Below are positions 8,447 through 16,531 of a DNA stretch of 64,000 bases, in pieces. The stretch covers positions 1,612,001 through 1,676,000 of the forward strand of contig OZ241848.1 of assembly GCA_965202795.1 (NCBI GenBank), in the 5' to 3' direction. The notes beneath the pieces were generated by a model. It saw only the letters and a list, made by a program, of their open reading frames with translations, was not told where the DNA came from and ran no database searches. The position numbers and the translations under genes are program-made. The first letter of the stretch is position 1, and each line of letters begins with the position of its first letter. The stretch comes from JACOND01 sp965202795. GTDB lineage: Bacteria > Bdellovibrionota > Bdellovibrionia > Bdellovibrionales > UBA1609.

Positions 8447-10111
8447 TCAAAGCAGGGGAAACTCAACCTCAAAGCAGCTGAACTGATTGAGCCGGCTTTG
8501 GACGGAGATTTTGCCGCCCGCCCGCTCCACAAAGCGCCGGGCAAAGCCAAGCCCAAGGCCAGTCCCCTCTCCCGGCTTTTTTGTTGTCCACAGAGGCTGA
8601 AATATTTTTTCCCAGTCGCTTTCCGGGATTCCCGGCCCATTGTCTCTGATCCGCATCAGAGCCTGGCCCCCGGCCAGCCTTTCTGTAAAAATCTCAATCA
8701 CCGGCGGCTCCGCAGCGCCGCCGCTTTTCGGCCCGCGCCGCCGCGCGGCGGCCTCTTCCGGCGCCTCTGAATTTTGGCGGGCGGCTTTCTCCCTGAGGGC
8801 CTGGCAGGCGTTTAAAATTAAATTATAAACAACCTGCTGAAACAGGGCAAAATCCGCCCGCGCCATTAAAGGCTCTGAAGACAGCTTAAGCTTCACCTGT
8901 ATGCCGAAAGTCACAGCCTGCAAAAGAGGCAGCGCGCCCCTGACAGCCTGATTCAGATCAAAGGCATGGGTTTCCGGCTGCCAGGATTTTTGGGAAAAAG
9001 CCAAAAAGCTTTTGATAATTTTTTGCGCCCTTTCCGCGGCCTCTTCCACATCTTTAAGATCTTCAGACATTTGTTGAAACTCCGGGTTTTGTCTCAGGCT
9101 TTGGGCTTCCCGGCGGACGCTTTCAAGAGGGCCGCTCAGCTGATGGGACATGTTGCGGCCAAGACGGGCAAGCGCCGCCATCTTCTCGCTCTGCAGCAGC
9201 AGCTCCCTTAATCTGAAAATCCCAGTCATGTTTTGAAGATAAAGGAAAACCGCCTCCTCCATTTTGCGGGGGCGCGCTTTTTCTGGAAGCGGGGAAATGG
9301 GGTAAGCCCGGCGCCGGTAGATTTTGCCGCCGGCGGCCAGCTGCCCCCCTGGCTTTTCGCCGGCGCCTTCTTTGCCCGGCAAATCGGGGCAAAGCGGCAG
9401 CAGCCTCTCAAAAGCTTTGTTTGCAAGAATCTTTTGGCCGCGCTGCAGGATGGCCAGAGGCTCGTCCCATTTGCCGAAAATCTGACCCCACAAATAAGAT
9501 GTCCGCGAAAAGTCCGCGCTCAAGAGCGAGCGCCTTAAAATCAAGCTCATGGCAAAAAGCCGCTGGCGAAAAAACTCTTTCAATTCGCAGCGCGTTTGCT
9601 CTCTCCGCATGTCCCGAATCTCAGCCAAAAGCGCCGGCGAAAGGCTTTTGCCAAAAGGGGGGCGAATTGTCTCAGCGCTGATCCCTGGATCGGCCTCTGG
9701 GAAAGGGGCGGCTAAAAGCCCTGGAAACGGACGGCCCATTTCCCGGGCCGCGTAAAGGCTTAGAGCCTGATCCGCATATTGCAGGCCGCTCAGCGCCGGC
9801 CAGGGGGTTTTGACAATCTCCTCATAGAAAATTCCCTTTCTGAGGTAAGCCCGCCGAAGGCCAAACTGCGGCGAGACATAAAACAAAATCAGCTCGCCGG
9901 CTTTCAGCTTTTTAGGTATTTGCCGGCTCAGAAAAATCAGAAAATCCCTGAGGCTGGAGACTGCGCTGATTTTTTCATAAAAAGAAAGAGCAGCCTGGCT
10001 CAGCTCCCCTCTGTTTTGGGAGCGCGCCTCTTTCCAAAAGCGCTCCCCGGGCTGAGATTCAGCCGGGGGGCGGCGCTCTAAAGCGCCGCCGGCAGGCTCG
10101 ATGCTTTTCAT
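8447..10111 (-). CDS. Sensor histidine kinase (no membrane segment)
   Basis: 554 aa. The C-terminal half is a classic kinase core: H-box MSHQLSGPL with the phospho-accepting His near residue 324; N-box VYNLILNACQAL; G1 DNGPGIPESDWEKIFQPL; and G2 GTGLGLGFARRFVE. The N-terminal ~300 residues resemble a GAF/PAS-type sensor (SLRDFLIFLSRQIPKKL, ELILFYVSPQFGL) but match is loose. There is no transmembrane helix, so it should be a cytosolic sensor. No response regulator lies next to it, making it an orphan kinase in this window. A Pro/Ala-rich insert (~455-475) separates the N and G1 boxes. It ends convergently with the 7181 gene. Confidence 0.9.
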   Translation of the reverse strand: MKSIEPAGGALERRPPAESQPGERFWKEARSQNRGELSQAALSFYEKISAVSSLRDFLIFLSRQIPKKLKAGELILFYVSPQFGLRRAYLRKGIFYEEIVKTPWPALSGLQYADQALSLYAAREMGRPFPGLLAAPFPEADPGISAETIRPPFGKSLSPALLAEIRDMRREQTRCELKEFFRQRLFAMSLILRRSLLSADFSRTSYLWGQIFGKWDEPLAILQRGQKILANKAFERLLPLCPDLPGKEGAGEKPGGQLAAGGKIYRRRAYPISPLPEKARPRKMEEAVFLYLQNMTGIFRLRELLLQSEKMAALARLGRNMSHQLSGPLESVRREAQSLRQNPEFQQMSEDLKDVEEAAERAQKIIKSFLAFSQKSWQPETHAFDLNQAVRGALPLLQAVTFGIQVKLKLSSEPLMARADFALFQQVVYNLILNACQALREKAARQNSEAPEEAAARRRGPKSGGAAEPPVIEIFTERLAGGQALMRIRDNGPGIPESDWEKIFQPLWTTKKPGEGTGLGLGFARRFVERAGGKISVQSRLNQFSCFEVEFPLL

Positions 10112-10137
10112 TTTCCTTATATTATCAGATGAAAGCG

Positions 10138-10157
10138 GAGCCTGCGCGGGCAGGCTC
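10138..10157. terminator. Perfect 8-bp hairpin between rplY and the kinase
   Basis: GAGCCTGC, loop GCGG, GCAGGCTC. It lies between the end of rplY and the start of the kinase, both on the minus strand, so it may attenuate or end the rplY transcript. No T run follows, so the call is tentative. Confidence 0.4.
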
Positions 10158-10250
10158 TAAAGGGCCGCCCATGCAAGACCATTGTCCTGTCCAGCCTCCG
10201 CCTGGCTTTGAAGAAGCTTGGGGGCTGTATATGCGGAATATGCGAAGCTC

Positions 10251-11003
10251 TCAGGAGCGGGGCTGTTTTTTGGGGGCGTCTTTTTTGGCCGCCGCGGAGC
10301 TGTCTTTTTTGGCCGCCGCCTCTTCCGCAGGGGCTTTTTCCGCTGCCCCCGCCTCTGGGGCGGCTTCCGCATCGGCGGGTTTTTCCTCCTCAGGCTCGGA
10401 AATGGCGCAGAGGGTTCTTTCCGGCTTGGTGATCAGGCGGACATGATCCGGCGCTTTCAGGTCAGAGACATGGAAATTCTGGCCTATTTCCAGGCCGGAG
10501 ACATCCAAATCAAAGCCGGGGGGGATCTTGTCAGGCAGGCATTCAATCTCAACGCTTCTGAGAATTGCGCTGAAAACTCCGCCCTCCTCTTTGACGCCTT
10601 TCGGGGTTCCCTTAAAGCGAATATCCACATGGATGCGGATGGGTTTGTTCATGTCAAGAGACAGAAAATCAATATGCAGGGGCTGGCGGCGGACCTTGTG
10701 AATGCTGATCTCTTTTCTGATCACCCGCAGGCCGTTGAGGGGCTTGTTCTCCGACTGAAAGGTGAAAACCTTGTTTTCAGAGGCTTTTTCGGTCAGCTTT
10801 TCGGCGTCCCTGAGCTGAAGGGAAAGCGGGAGGCTTTTTTGCCCCGGCCCATAGACAATGGCGGGAATCCGCTGCTCTTTCCGCAGCTTTTTGTTTTGCC
10901 TCCCTCTAATGGCCCTTGGGGCCACCTTGATCAGAAGCGCTTCTGTCTCCCCTGCTGTTTTCCCCGCTGGTTTCCCTTGATTTTGATTTTCAGCCTGCTG
11001 CAT
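10251..11003 (-). CDS. rplY: 50S ribosomal protein L25 (long TL5/CTC type)
   Basis: 250 aa. L25 binds 5S rRNA in the large ribosomal subunit. The long bacterial form has an L25 domain followed by a C-terminal beta domain, as here: L25 domain ~25-120 (RIPAIVYGPG, SIHKVRRQPLHIDFLSLDM) and TL5 domain ~125-205 (IRIHVDIRFKGTPKGVKEEG). A low-complexity Ala/Glu/Lys tail (~207-250) is common in this form. The start ATG has AGGAGG directly upstream, and a promoter lies at 11045-11073. The usual neighbour pth is not adjacent. Confidence 0.95.
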   Translation of the reverse strand: MQQAENQNQGKPAGKTAGETEALLIKVAPRAIRGRQNKKLRKEQRIPAIVYGPGQKSLPLSLQLRDAEKLTEKASENKVFTFQSENKPLNGLRVIRKEISIHKVRRQPLHIDFLSLDMNKPIRIHVDIRFKGTPKGVKEEGGVFSAILRSVEIECLPDKIPPGFDLDVSGLEIGQNFHVSDLKAPDHVRLITKPERTLCAISEPEEEKPADAEAAPEAGAAEKAPAEEAAAKKDSSAAAKKDAPKKQPRS

Positions 11004-11044
11004 TTTTCCTCCTGTTTTGCCGGTTTGATCCCAAAATATGCTTT

Positions 11045-11073
11045 ATAATAGACAAAGCCGGATGAGAAATCAA
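11045..11073 (-). promoter_or_regulatory. Promoter for rplY
   Basis: Reading the minus strand: -35 TTGATT (11073-11068), a 17-base spacer, -10 TATTAT (11050-11045). It is placed ~40 bases ahead of the rplY start. The same short gap must also hold the promoter for the plus-strand RNase H gene, which I could not place with confidence. Confidence 0.65.
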
Positions 11074-11188
11074 GCCCTTAAGATATCCATCAATGGGCTG
11101 AGATCAAAAAGCGGGCCTGCGCCCGCGGGAAAGCCGGCGGGGGGGGGCGCCTCCCGCTTGCAAAGCGGGCCAAAACAGCGCATTCTCT

Positions 11189-11719
11189 ATGGCCATGCCG
11201 GGTTTGATATGGCCGAAAGCTGTCGCGATTTACACAGACGGAGCCTCAAGGGGCAACCCCGGCCCCTGCTCTCTGGGCCTTCAGGCTTTTGCCCTCATGC
11301 CCGCCGCTGACAATTCGGCGGGCCGGCCGCTTTTGAAAGCCATGCCCGCCGCGGCGGGAGCCGCCCCCCCGCTTGAGCCTGCCCGGCTCATTTACAGGGA
11401 GGGCCGCCCTTTGGGGGAAAACACCAATAATTTTGCTGAATACAGCGCCGCGCTGCGGGGGCTGGACCTGGCTTTTCAGCATAAAGTTCAGGAGCTGTAT
11501 TTGTTTTCGGACAGCGAGCTGGTGATTCGGCAGCTCCAGGGCAGATACAAAGTCAAATCTCCAAACCTCCGTCCGCTTTTTCAAAAGTGCCGGCGCCTGA
11601 TGGAGCAAATCCCCCGCTGCCGCCTTCAGAGCATTCGCAGAGAGCAAAACAGCGGCGCTGACGCCGCGGCCAATGAAGCCCTTGACCGCCGGGCCGCTTT
11701 TTCAGAAGCGCCTGCTTGA
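11189..11719 (+). CDS. rnhA: Ribonuclease HI family protein
   Basis: 176 aa. RNase HI cuts the RNA strand of RNA-DNA hybrids. All four acidic catalytic positions are visible: the Asp of IYTDGASRGNPGP, the Glu of NNFAEYSAAL, the Asp of FSDSELVIRQL, and the last Asp in NSGADAAANEALD. The form (TDGASRGNPGP, SELVIRQLQGRYKVK) is that of the RNase HI-like proteins of Gram-positives and deltaproteobacteria more than E. coli RnhA. An Ala/Pro-rich insert of ~30 residues follows the first strand. The start at 11189 gives a short leader (MAMPGLIWPK); a later start is unlikely because the first strand begins right after. Confidence 0.9.
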   Translation: MAMPGLIWPKAVAIYTDGASRGNPGPCSLGLQAFALMPAADNSAGRPLLKAMPAAAGAAPPLEPARLIYREGRPLGENTNNFAEYSAALRGLDLAFQHKVQELYLFSDSELVIRQLQGRYKVKSPNLRPLFQKCRRLMEQIPRCRLQSIRREQNSGADAAANEALDRRAAFSEAPA

Positions 11720-12007
11720 GCGGGACATCCGATCAGCCTCAATGCCTTCCATGCTGGAGGATGGCCAGACGCCGCTTTATGAGGGGCGGCTGGATTTCTG
11801 TTTGCGCTGGAAAGCTTTCAGGACTTTTTCAAAATCCTTCCCTTTCGTCCATGAAGGCGGCCTGCCAGACATTCAAATAAACTTGAGACAGCCCCCCGCG
11901 GGCCGGGCGCCGGGCGGGGCCAAAGCATTTCAGACACGGCTTTTTGGTTTATGCGGAGAATATAGCGCGCCCTGGAAAGGAAAAAAAATGAAAAAAAGCG
12001 CAAAAAC

Positions 12008-12244
12008 CTAGCTCATGCTCTTTAGCGCGGCGGGCGACAGCCCGCCAGTCTTCCCCCGATCGGCCTCCAGCTCCCGGATCATCCGCCGCGCCGCCTCAAT
12101 GCCGGCGATCTTCCGTCCGCATTGCTCCACGGGGGGGGCTTTTCTTGCCGCCTTCTGTGGAGTCGGGGGGATTTGTATCCAGTCCCGGCCCAGTCCAGGC
12201 TTGAATTTGCGGCCGCTGCATAGCAGCTGCGGCCCGTGTTTGGA
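12008..12244 (-). pseudogene. Possible 3' remnant of a lost gene
   Basis: A 78-codon open frame on the minus strand without a good start codon. Its last 40 codons look protein-like (CGRKIAGIEAARRMIRELEA, then a Gly/Ser-rich end). It lies downstream of the broken ankyrin gene on the same strand. I do not recognise the family. It could be the tail of a decayed gene or chance. Bases 11720-12007 show nothing I can support beyond the end of the RNase H gene. Confidence 0.25.
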
Positions 12245-12375
12245 TCAGCTTTGTTTCGCTGAAATGCCGGGATTCGGCCTGTTTTTGGAGATTGAAAAGC
12301 CTAAGCCATCCGGAATATCCAGACTTTTGGGGAAAAATTTCCGCTGCTGCGATATTTCTAAAAGAAGATTGTTTT

Positions 12376-13173
12376 TTAGCTTTGCAAATTTTTTTTATGG
12401 CTCTTTTTGCCTGCAATATCCAATGGAGTTTCGCCTTCTTTATTTTTCATATCAGCAGCCGCCCCTTTTTCCAAAAGACATTTGATTATCTCCCTTCGAT
12501 CTTTTTTGCTTGAACTCGCATAATGCAGGGCCGCATTGCCGTCATTATCCTGGGCATTGGCATTCGCGCCTTTTTCCAGCAGAAGCCGCGCAATCCGCAG
12601 ATGGCCGCTGTCACTTGCCAAATGAAGCGCTGTCAAGCCGTCATTATCCCGCGCATTGGCATTCGCCCCTTTTTCCAATAGAAGCCGCGCTGTCTCAAAA
12701 TCTCCCTGCGATCCCGCATAATGCAAAGCCGCGCGCCCAAAATTATTAGGGCTGTTAACATTTGCGCCTTTTTCAAGAAGAGCTTTCATTATCTTCAGGA
12801 TGTCTTCCTCGCGCGCGTCCACATAATTCAGCTGCCCGCTTTCGCTGGCGCAATGCAAAGCTGTATTGCCCTCATTATCCCGCGCATTGGCATTCGCCCC
12901 TTTTTCCAATAGAAGCCGCGCCACTTTAAAATGCCCATGCAGGCATGCAAATCCCAAAGCTGTGGCCCCATGGCTTTCAGGGCTGTCAATGCCCGCCCCT
13001 TTTTCCAATAGAAATTCAGCAATTTCCAAACTGCCCACAATGCCCGCGGCATGAAGAGCCTCCCTGCCCGCGCCATTCCGAATGTTAATGCCGGCCCCTT
13101 TTGAAACAAGCAGCCGCGCTATTTCCAAATGCTCCCTCTTTTCCCAATAAAAAACAGCCTCATTAGGGAAGAG
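12376..13173 (-). pseudogene. Ankyrin-repeat protein, 3' part (after frameshift)
   Basis: This frame carries about seven ankyrin repeats of the usual ~33-residue form (for example GLTALHLASDSGHLRIARLL, LEKGANANAQDNDGNAALHY) and ends GKKSHKKNLQS. It continues the protein begun at 13591. The join is at a GGG (13166-13168 on the plus strand): removing one base there makes PLP run straight into NEAVFYWEKREHLEIARLL and restores the ankyrin spacing. The frame itself is open up to 13281, but the codons beyond ~13173 read a non-ankyrin sequence and are out of frame. Ankyrin proteins bind other proteins; no partner can be inferred. Confidence 0.75.
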
Positions 13174-13591
13174 GCCTGTAGAACTCCAAAAGATTTTCCG
13201 AGCTTGCATAATACAGGGCTGTATTGCCCTCATTATCCCGGGCATTGGCATTCGCGCCTTTTTCCAGCAAAAGCCGCGCAATCCGCAGACAGCCGTCCCC
13301 GCTTGCCAAATGAAGCGCTGTCAAGCCGTCATCATCCCTGGCATTGACATTCGCGCCTTTTTCCAGCAAAAGCTTTGTCATCTCAAAACGAGCCGCCTCA
13401 TTGCTCTTTTTGCCTTCCATTATCCGCCTCTGCGTGACATTCCCCTCAGAGCTTGCCAAATGCAGAGCTGTCCGGCCATTTCTGTTTTTGAACGGCAAGT
13501 CAGGGCTTATGCCGGCCTCCAAAAGAGAAGCCGCTTTCTTTACGCGCGTTTTTGCAGCCGCCCTGTAAAACAGCCATTTTTTAGAAAACAT
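13163..13591 (-). CDS. Ankyrin-repeat protein, 5' part (truncated by frameshift)
   Basis: 142 aa ending at a premature TAA. It has no signal peptide, starting MFSKKWLFYRAAAKTRVKKA, and holds about three ankyrin repeats (NRNGRTALHLASSEG, DDDGLTALHLASGDG, DNEGNTALYYASSE). GGAGGGGGAAGAT precedes the ATG. A 19-base motif shared with two other genes lies at 13709-13727, upstream. Either the intact protein is ~400 aa and this is a one-base assembly error, or the gene is decayed or phase-shifted. Confidence 0.75.
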   Translation of the reverse strand: MFSKKWLFYRAAAKTRVKKAASLLEAGISPDLPFKNRNGRTALHLASSEGNVTQRRIMEGKKSNEAARFEMTKLLLEKGANVNARDDDGLTALHLASGDGCLRIARLLLEKGANANARDNEGNTALYYASSENLLEFYRPLP

Positions 13592-13708
13592 ATCTTCCCC
13601 CTCCGGTTATTCATAAAACGAGCATATCATATTCATAAAACCACATTATCATAACATAAAAATAAAACAACACTTTTTTTTTTAAGCCTTAGCCCTGATA
13701 TTGTGAGA

Positions 13709-13727
13709 ATATTTGTGGACTCCTTAA
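13709..13727 (-). promoter_or_regulatory. Shared 19-base motif upstream of the ankyrin gene
   Basis: Minus strand reads TTAAGGAGTCCACAAATAT. The same motif with one change is at 52515-52533 and a weaker copy at 59010-59027. All three are upstream of minus-strand genes. Here it is 117 bases ahead of the start codon, beyond an AT-rich stretch (13610-13680). Confidence 0.45.
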
Positions 13728-13800
13728 TATCTGCATGTTTTTGCGGGCCGCCGCGCTGTTTTGCCGGCGCCTTGCCAGCCAAGCCGCCGCGGCTGCAAAA

Positions 13801-15690
13801 TCACGCCAGGCGGCGAAAAAAAAACATGCCTCGCAGCTTGAGCCAGGCCGCCGCGCAAAGCAGCAGGTGAATGGCCAAAAACCCCGCCACATAGCCCGCG
13901 CCCCCTGTCCCAAATCCGTAAGAGTGCAGCCCCGCCCCTAAAAGAAAATTCACGCCATACCATGCCATAATCACAAGAAAAAACATAAGAACAGATCCCA
14001 TGGCCATCCCCATGTCCCGAATCCAGCCCGCCAGCCGCCCATGAAGCAGAGCCAGATAGGCCAGAAGGCTGACAAGCGCCCAAGACTCTTTGGGATCCCA
14101 GCCCCAAAACCTCCCCCAGGAATAATCCGCCCATATCGCTCCCAGGATGGTCCCAGCCGCCAGCAAAGTGACTCCCCACTGCAGGCAGCGGTAAATCGGC
14201 GCGCTCATTTTTCGGACAAAGGCTGTCCCCCTCTGTTTGTTTTTGGCGAGAAAGCCCGCCAAAGCCATGTCGCCCAAAACAAAGGCCAAAAAGAAAAACG
14301 AATAACTCATGGTGATAACTAAAACATGAGTGGAAAGCCAAAAGGAGGAGCGGAGAACTGCCTCCAGGGGCTGAAGGCTGCTGTCCAGAGCCTGAGGCGC
14401 GGATTCTGAGAGAAACAAACAGAAAAACCCCAAAATCGCGGCAGCCAAAAAGGGCGCGCGCGCCCCTCTGAAAAAAAACCCCATGCCCGCCAAAACCGCA
14501 GCCCATGGAACCCAAACCACAGTCTCATACATGTTTGAAACCGGGGGGCGGCCCATAATCCAGGCTCTTAAGCCCAGGCCCAAAGTGTGGCTTGCAAAGC
14601 CCAGGGCAAAAACCGGCAGAAGCCAGCGAAACATCCTGTCAGATTTTTTCAGCAGCCAGGCCAGAAGCGCCAAAACCAAAAACAGCAGATAAAGAATCCA
14701 TGCCTTTTGAAAGGGTTTTAGGGAGTTGTAAAAAACCTCCGCTTTGATGAGGCGGGGCTGGAGCCATGTTTCCAGCCCGCCGGCAAAAGCCGCCGCCTGA
14801 AACCGCTCCAGCGCCTTCTGCAGGCTGTCTGTCTGCTGGAGGAGGCTGTCTAGCAGCGGGGAGCTTTGCGGCGCTGCGGGCTTCCCGCTCTCAGGGATGT
14901 CCTCAGGGTTTGTCAGCATCGGGAAGGCATCAAGCGCCCTGGGGCGATAATAGATAATGCGGCTGTTCCCCGCTTTTGCGCCCGCTGCTGGAGGCGGGCC
15001 TTGTCCAGAGGGCCGCTTGGCAGCAGCCTGGCGGGAGATCAAGCCGATATACGAGAGAACCGCCTCCTGAAAGCCGGTTTGAGCCTTGCCCGTCAGTTCA
15101 GAGACAGAAAGCCAGGGGCGCGGCTCTGCCGGAGCGGGAGCTTGGCTTTTCGCCGGCAGCCCGCTCAGGCTCTTGCCGGCGCTTTCCTTCGGCGGCGGCT
15201 GAACCCTGAGCAAATCCCCTTTTTTTGCGGCATAATATAAAATCAGCTTTGTCTCCAAACGGGCGAGGCTTTTGAAATAGCTGTCCAAGTCTTCCCCCTT
15301 TTGCCTCAAAGACTGAAGCTCTGTTAACTGGAGCTCCAGCTTTTTCCTGTTTTTTATAAAATCCTTTGGAGGAAAGCGGCGCCTGGAGGCGTCAAGGCCC
15401 AGGGCCTCTTTGAGGGCAAAATTCTCAACCAAAACAAGGGGGAGCTCATCCCAAATATTCGGGATGATCATCCAGGACAAAACCGCCTCCACAGCGGAGC
15501 GGCCCTGAAATGTCTCCCGGCCGGAGACAGCTCGCAAAACCTCGCGGGCCATGGTGTCAAAGGGCTTGACCCTTCCCTGATGCTGAACAGGCAGGGCTTT
15601 CCAGGGCGCGCCGGGAGAGGCTGTGTCCAAAAAGATCCCGAAGGCGGGGCCTCCAAAAAACAGGCAGCAAAGCGCCAAAAAGAATTTCAC
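13801..15690 (-). CDS. ccsA: Cytochrome c biogenesis protein CcsA/ResC family, long form
   Basis: 629 aa. CcsA carries heme across the inner membrane to the periplasm for attachment to apocytochromes c. The C-terminal half is a multi-helix membrane region with the family heme-handling WWD motif, WGRFWGWDPKESWA near residue 520, and the conserved NMYETVVWVPW. The N-terminal ~310 residues follow a signal peptide (MKFFLALCCLFFGGPAFG) and include LPVQHQGRVKPFDTMAREVL, a block seen in the long CcsA forms of epsilon- and deltaproteobacteria and Bacteroidetes. The partner ResB/CcsB is not a separate gene here. Assignment is firm; the role of the N-terminal periplasmic part is inferred. Confidence 0.9.
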   Translation of the reverse strand: MKFFLALCCLFFGGPAFGIFLDTASPGAPWKALPVQHQGRVKPFDTMAREVLRAVSGRETFQGRSAVEAVLSWMIIPNIWDELPLVLVENFALKEALGLDASRRRFPPKDFIKNRKKLELQLTELQSLRQKGEDLDSYFKSLARLETKLILYYAAKKGDLLRVQPPPKESAGKSLSGLPAKSQAPAPAEPRPWLSVSELTGKAQTGFQEAVLSYIGLISRQAAAKRPSGQGPPPAAGAKAGNSRIIYYRPRALDAFPMLTNPEDIPESGKPAAPQSSPLLDSLLQQTDSLQKALERFQAAAFAGGLETWLQPRLIKAEVFYNSLKPFQKAWILYLLFLVLALLAWLLKKSDRMFRWLLPVFALGFASHTLGLGLRAWIMGRPPVSNMYETVVWVPWAAVLAGMGFFFRGARAPFLAAAILGFFCLFLSESAPQALDSSLQPLEAVLRSSFWLSTHVLVITMSYSFFFLAFVLGDMALAGFLAKNKQRGTAFVRKMSAPIYRCLQWGVTLLAAGTILGAIWADYSWGRFWGWDPKESWALVSLLAYLALLHGRLAGWIRDMGMAMGSVLMFFLVIMAWYGVNFLLGAGLHSYGFGTGGAGYVAGFLAIHLLLCAAAWLKLRGMFFFRRLA

Positions 15691-15784
15691 ATCACACTCT
15701 CCGGTTCTGCCGATCGCTGAGCTTTCAGGGATCTTTTATAAAGGAAAGCGCCGGGAAAACTCAAACCAAACCAGCATAAATTCT

Positions 15785-16531
15785 TTAAAAATCAGCCGCC
15801 TTTATGGATTCAGCCATTTGCCTCAGGGCTGCGGAAATGTTTTTGGCCTGAATCAGGCTTCGGCCCATAACCAGAGCGGAGCTTCCCGCGGCCAGGGCTT
15901 TTTGAGCCGTCATCACTCGTTTTTGATCTCCCGGGCTTTCGCCCTCCGAGCGGATCCCCGGCGAAACCAAAAAGGCGCGCGGATGCTGTTTTCTGAGCGC
16001 CGCGGCCTCCCGGGGGGAGCAGACCAGCCCGTCAAATCCATGCTCAATAACCAGACGGGCCAGATCAAAAACTTTTTCCCTGGTTTTTGCTGAGGCCGGC
16101 TCGCTGGTCAGCGCTGTCACAAACAAGATCTTAAAAATCCGGCTGCCTGGAGAGGCCTCAAGCTCTGTCTGCCACTCGCGGAGAGCCTTTAAAGCCTCCG
16201 CTCCGGCGGCGGCATGGACAGTGGCATAGTCCGCGCCCAGCCGATAGGCGGCTTTAACCGCCTCCAGGGTGGAGGTTGGTATGTCAAAAAACTTAAAGTC
16301 CAGAAAAATCTTTGGCGGCGGCTGGTTTGGCGGACTGGTTTGAGAGCTGTCTGAAGCTCTGGGGGATTTCAGCTCGCTGAGAAAATTTTTTTGAGATCTG
16401 ACAGACGGGGAAAACAGCAGCCGGGGGCCAATCTTATACCCAAGAACATGCTCATGGGTTTTTTCAGCCAGGGCCAGAGCCTGATCCCTCTCATTGACAT
16501 CAAGGGCTAAAAACACCGGCAGTTTTTTCAT
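15785..16531 (-). CDS. pyrF: Orotidine 5'-phosphate decarboxylase
   Basis: 248 aa. Converts OMP to UMP, the last step of pyrimidine synthesis, in the cytosol. Seen: VFLALDV at the first strand, the catalytic LDFKFFDIPTST (D-x-K-x-x-D-I-P), VHAAAG, VSPGIRSEG in the phosphate loop and ALVMGRSLI near the end. An unusual Ser/Pro/Gln-rich insert of ~30 residues (SPRASDSSQTSPPNQPPPK) lies just before the catalytic strand. The start codon overlaps the stop of the upstream 674-aa gene by four bases (ATGA), suggesting translational coupling. Confidence 0.94.
   Translation of the reverse strand: MKKLPVFLALDVNERDQALALAEKTHEHVLGYKIGPRLLFSPSVRSQKNFLSELKSPRASDSSQTSPPNQPPPKIFLDFKFFDIPTSTLEAVKAAYRLGADYATVHAAAGAEALKALREWQTELEASPGSRIFKILFVTALTSEPASAKTREKVFDLARLVIEHGFDGLVCSPREAAALRKQHPRAFLVSPGIRSEGESPGDQKRVMTAQKALAAGSSALVMGRSLIQAKNISAALRQMAESIKAADF

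Noticed and set aside
12015..12485. 156-aa plus-strand ORF
   Set aside because: Mostly antisense to the ankyrin 3' end; no start signal or domain.
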